A DNA stretch of 8,435 nucleotides from an uncultured Methylobacillus sp. (GTDB lineage: Bacteria > Pseudomonadota > Gammaproteobacteria > Burkholderiales > Methylophilaceae). The DNA is taken from assembly GCA_946481235.1 (NCBI GenBank), contig CAMLME010000083.1, forward strand, positions 1-8,435, read 5' to 3'. How positions within the stretch are numbered: the stretch's first letter is position 1; each line of letters opens with the position of its first letter. Made by a program: the position numbers and the translations under genes. Under the pieces are notes generated by a model. The model saw nothing but the letters and a program-made list of their open reading frames with translations, was not told the origin of the DNA and searched no databases. Shown here piece after piece: positions 5,327-8,435 of the stretch.

Positions 5327-8300
5327 CTATACCTGTTGCTGGCGTTCGAACTTCCCGAAATGCAGCATGATGGTGGGCAGGATCAGCAGGTTCAGGATGG
5401 TGGAGGTGACCAGGCCGCCCACGATGATCGTCGCCATTGGACCCTCGATCTCCCGTCCCGGCTGACCACTGCCCGCAGCCAGCGGCAACAGGCCCAGCGC
5501 CGTGACCAACGCCGTCATCAGGATGGAGGGCAGGCGTTCGGAGGCACCTCGCAACGCGGTTTCGAGACCCCACTCCATCCCTTCTTCATCCACTAGGTGC
5601 TGATAATGCGAAACCAGCATGATGGAGTTGCGCAGGGTGATGCCGAACAGGGTCACGAATCCCACCAGCGAGCCGAGCGAAATCCACCCGCCAGTGAACA
5701 TTGCAGCCAGCACGCCCCCAATCAGTGCAAAAGGGAGGTTGGCAAAGGTGAGCAGTAGGTTGCGCAACCGCCCGAAAGCGATATACAGCATCAGGAAAAT
5801 GCCGACACCGGCGAGTAGCGAATGGACGATGAGGTCCTGGCGCGACTGCGCCTGAGCTTCGGCCTCGCCGGTGAATTCGGGATAGCTGCCGGGTGCAAAG
5901 GCGACTTCGCTCTTGATTCGTGTCTTCAGTTCGTCGGAAAAACTCTCGATGTCGCGGCCGACCACATTACTCGTCACCGTCTGAATGCGTTTCGCTCCGG
6001 CATGCAGAATCTTCGAGCGGCCGCTCTCCTGGCGGATATCAGCGATATCCTTGAGGCGCAGGATGCGCCCTTCAGGATTCTTCAAAGGCAGGTTGCCGAC
6101 CTGCAGGATGTTTCCACGGGCTTTGGGCGACAGCACTACGTCAACGCCGATGATGCGGCTTCCTTCGAACGTCTGGGCGACCTGGATGCCTTCGTAAGCG
6201 GCACGTATGCTGTCCAGCACGTCGAGCGGACGCATGCCCCACTGTGCGACGCGCTCCGGCCGCAGGCGAATGACCAACTGGGGGGTGCCCGGAGGGGATT
6301 GCACCTGTACGTCGGCAGCGCCAGGCATGCTCGCGAGTATGCCGGCGACCGCACGCGCGTCACGATCCAGCGCATCGAGATCTTGGCCGTAAATATTGAC
6401 GACCATTGCCGCGGCATAGCCGGAGATGGTCTCTTCAATGCGTTCGGTCAGAAAGGTATTGATCGCGAAATTCACACCAGGAAAGCCATTGCCTTCCTCG
6501 CCGCCCGCCAGTGTTTCGCGGATTTCGTGCAGGATGCGCGACTGCTCCTCGCCCGACAAGGTGCCGATTTCAACTTCAAATTCGCTGTAATGCGTGCCGA
6601 AAGTATCCGCGCCGTTCTGTGCACGGCCCACCCATTGCGCGACCGACTGTATGCCGTCGATCTTGGCCAAGGTGCCGGCGACTCGCTCGCCGATTCGCAG
6701 GGACTCCTGTTCGGAAGTGCCTGGCACTGCCGTCATGTGCAATATGAAGTGGCCTTCGTTCAGGTTGGGAATGAACTGGCTTTTGAACAAAGGGAGGATG
6801 CCGAGACCCAGCGCGATCAGCAGCGTAACGATGCCTACAGTCAGCCTGTAATGCCCCTCGATGCCACGCAACATTCGAACATAGCCGCGCTTGATCACGC
6901 GGATCAGGGGCGGATCCTCGCTTTCCAGCTTTGCATGTCCCAGCATCAGGTAGCAAAGAGCCGGCGTCAATGTCAGTGCGACCACCAGCGATGCCATGAT
7001 CGCGCTGATATAGGCAAAACCCAGCGGAGCGAACATTTTCCCGGCCACGCCGGAAAGCGTCAGCAGTGGCAGGAAGACCATGACCACGATGATCGTGGCA
7101 TACACCACAGAACTGCGGACCTCCATCGACGCATCGAACACCACCTGGTAAAGCGGGCGAGGCGTGGACAACAATCGATTCTCGCGCAACCGGCGGAAAA
7201 TGTTTTCGGTGTCGATGATGGCGTCATCGACCACTTCACCCAGCGCGATGGCGAGCCCCCCTAATACCATGATGTTAAGGCCGATACCGAAGTACTCGAG
7301 CACGATGATTGCTGTCAGCAGTGACAAAGGTATCGCCGTGGCCGAAATGAATGCGGTACGCGCATTGAACAGGAACAGAAACAACACAGTGATCACCAGC
7401 ACCGAACCGATCAGGATGTCGGTCTGTACACCGTCGACAGCGGTTTCGATAAAGTTCGCCGGACGGAACAGGCGAGGGTAGAGCTTGACCTGTTCTTTGG
7501 CGAGCGTGGGCTCAAGTTCGCGCAGTGCTTTTTCAACGGCCTCGGTCACGGCCTTGGTGTTGGCGCCAAGCTGCCCTTGGACAGATAGATAAACGCCGGG
7601 CTTGCCATTGATCGCGGCTGCGCTGATCGATGGTGCAGCGCCCTCGATCACCCGGCCGATATCGCGCATGCGGATGGTCTGCCCGTTCCGGTGGGTGACA
7701 GGCATTTGCGCAAGATGCTCAGGCGTCAGAGCTTGTCCCTCGCTATTGATTACGATCCGCTGATTGCTGTTTTCGATGTAGCCTCCGCCGCGCACGCCGG
7801 TGGCGTGGCTGGCGGCTTCCAGCACTTCCTGAAGCGACAGGTTGTAGTGGATCAGTTTGTCGGGCTCGACCTGAATCTGGAATTGACGTACATCGCCGCC
7901 GAACACGTTGACGTCAGCGACGCCATTGACCGCTAGAAGGTGCGGCCGGATGGTCCAGTCGACCAGCGTTCGCAATTCCATTAACGAGCGCGTATTTGAA
8001 GTCAGTCCTGCGCCCAGCACCGTACTGGCGGAAGAGGTGAGCGGTGTGATATTCGGGATGATGCCTTGCGGCAATTGGCCGCTTAACGTACCCAGACGCT
8101 CTGCGACGGCTTGCCGATTGCGATAGATGTCGGTGCCTTCCTTGAAGATGATAGTCACCACCGATAGCCCGGGCATCGACTGCGAGCGCATCATGTCTAT
8201 CCCCACGGTGCCGGCGATGCTGTTCTCTATGGGCTGGGTAACCAGCACTTCCACCAGCTCCGCAGACAAGCCCGGGGACTCCGTCTGGATTACAACCTGA

Positions 8301-8434
8301 GTGGGTGAAAATTCGGGGAAAACGTCCAGGTTGGCCTGAGTAAGACTATACAAGCCGTAGATGACCGCCAGGCTGGCGAGACCGATGATCACGCCATAAA
8401 AGCGTATCGAGAAGCGAACGATGGCCGACATCAT
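5327..8434 (-). CDS. RND efflux permease, CusA/CzcA heavy-metal family
   Basis: This 1035-residue inner-membrane protein is the proton-driven pump of a tripartite system that should also include a periplasmic adaptor and an outer-membrane channel. The layout is typical: a first helix (about 12-30), a large periplasmic part, helices 2-7 (about 340-550), a second periplasmic part, and helices 8-12 (about 868-1022). The early motif LDVFPEFSPTQVVIQTESPG (36-55) and the helix-4 motif GEVVDDAIIDTENIFRRL (399-416) place it with the heavy-metal group, not with AcrB. Asp403 and Glu410 align with the proton-relay Asp and Glu of CusA/CzcA. The first Asp of the CzcA motif is replaced by Ala397, and acidic residues Glu400, Asp404 and Asp408 are extra. 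The Met of CusA's RIDM site aligns with Glu668 or its neighbours in RIEETISG, so copper or silver is not supported. The start is ATG 8434 or 8431, at the window edge; adaptor genes may lie beyond. The substrate is unknown. Confidence 0.9.
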   Translation of the reverse strand: MMSAIVRFSIRFYGVIIGLASLAVIYGLYSLTQANLDVFPEFSPTQVVIQTESPGLSAELVEVLVTQPIENSIAGTVGIDMMRSQSMPGLSVVTIIFKEGTDIYRNRQAVAERLGTLSGQLPQGIIPNITPLTSSASTVLGAGLTSNTRSLMELRTLVDWTIRPHLLAVNGVADVNVFGGDVRQFQIQVEPDKLIHYNLSLQEVLEAASHATGVRGGGYIENSNQRIVINSEGQALTPEHLAQMPVTHRNGQTIRMRDIGRVIEGAAPSISAAAINGKPGVYLSVQGQLGANTKAVTEAVEKALRELEPTLAKEQVKLYPRLFRPANFIETAVDGVQTDILIGSVLVITVLFLFLFNARTAFISATAIPLSLLTAIIVLEYFGIGLNIMVLGGLAIALGEVVDDAIIDTENIFRRLRENRLLSTPRPLYQVVFDASMEVRSSVVYATIIVVMVFLPLLTLSGVAGKMFAPLGFAYISAIMASLVVALTLTPALCYLMLGHAKLESEDPPLIRVIKRGYVRMLRGIEGHYRLTVGIVTLLIALGLGILPLFKSQFIPNLNEGHFILHMTAVPGTSEQESLRIGERVAGTLAKIDGIQSVAQWVGRAQNGADTFGTHYSEFEVEIGTLSGEEQSRILHEIRETLAGGEEGNGFPGVNFAINTFLTERIEETISGYAAAMVVNIYGQDLDALDRDARAVAGILASMPGAADVQVQSPPGTPQLVIRLRPERVAQWGMRPLDVLDSIRAAYEGIQVAQTFEGSRIIGVDVVLSPKARGNILQVGNLPLKNPEGRILRLKDIADIRQESGRSKILHAGAKRIQTVTSNVVGRDIESFSDELKTRIKSEVAFAPGSYPEFTGEAEAQAQSRQDLIVHSLLAGVGIFLMLYIAFGRLRNLLLTFANLPFALIGGVLAAMFTGGWISLGSLVGFVTLFGITLRNSIMLVSHYQHLVDEEGMEWGLETALRGASERLPSILMTALVTALGLLPLAAGSGQPGREIEGPMATIIVGGLVTSTILNLLILPTIMLHFGKFERQQQV

Positions 8435-8435
8435 G

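Noticed and set aside
5822..7264. A 480-codon open frame on the + strand inside the RND pump gene
   Set aside because: It is antisense to a clear pump sequence, has no recognisable domain, and has the His/Arg/Gln-rich composition of a mirror frame.

Overview
The window looks like part of a proteobacterial chromosome of moderate G+C, probably from a methylotroph or a relative carrying the methanopterin-linked C1 pathway. A beta-proteobacterium is my best guess; that is an inference from gene content, not from a marker gene. There are two blocks that converge near position 3,785. I see no RNA gene, insertion sequence, CRISPR array, phage gene or defence-like system.

Block 1 (+ strand, 1-3797) is a tight five-gene operon, entered in the middle of its first visible gene. 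In order it holds the end of an ATP-grasp ligase (MfnD-like), an actin-fold hydantoinase/oxoprolinase-like protein (MfnF-like), aminodeoxychorismate synthase component I (PabB), a small amino-acid-kinase-fold protein (MfnE-like) and a pterin-4a-carbinolamine dehydratase homologue (Pcd). The first four overlap their neighbours by 8, 10 and 14 bp; the fifth follows after 10 bp behind a strong Shine-Dalgarno sequence. Archaeal MfnD, MfnF and MfnE make parts of methanofuran. PabB makes the precursor of 4-aminobenzoate, the arylamine of tetrahydromethanopterin. The operon therefore reads as a cofactor-building module for both C1 carriers of formaldehyde oxidation, methanofuran/methylofuran and H4MPT.

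Block 2 (- strand, 8434 down to 3775) holds a 1035-residue RND efflux permease of the CusA/CzcA heavy-metal type, whose start codon lies at the window edge. After a 13-nt gap comes a membrane-bound diguanylate cyclase with a PilJ/NarX-like sensor region, a PAS domain and an intact GGDEF domain with I-site. The short gap, with no terminator in it, suggests co-transcription of the pump and the c-di-GMP enzyme. The cyclase gene overlaps the end of pcd tail-to-tail by 23 bp, and an imperfect inverted repeat lies just beyond the pcd stop.

The window is almost fully coding and no gap reaches 300 bases. The points most worth checking are the bacterial methanofuran/H4MPT operon, the C-terminal extension of its Pcd protein, the non-standard acidic motif in the RND pump, the pump-cyclase pairing, and the two inverted repeats at the ends of the cyclase gene.
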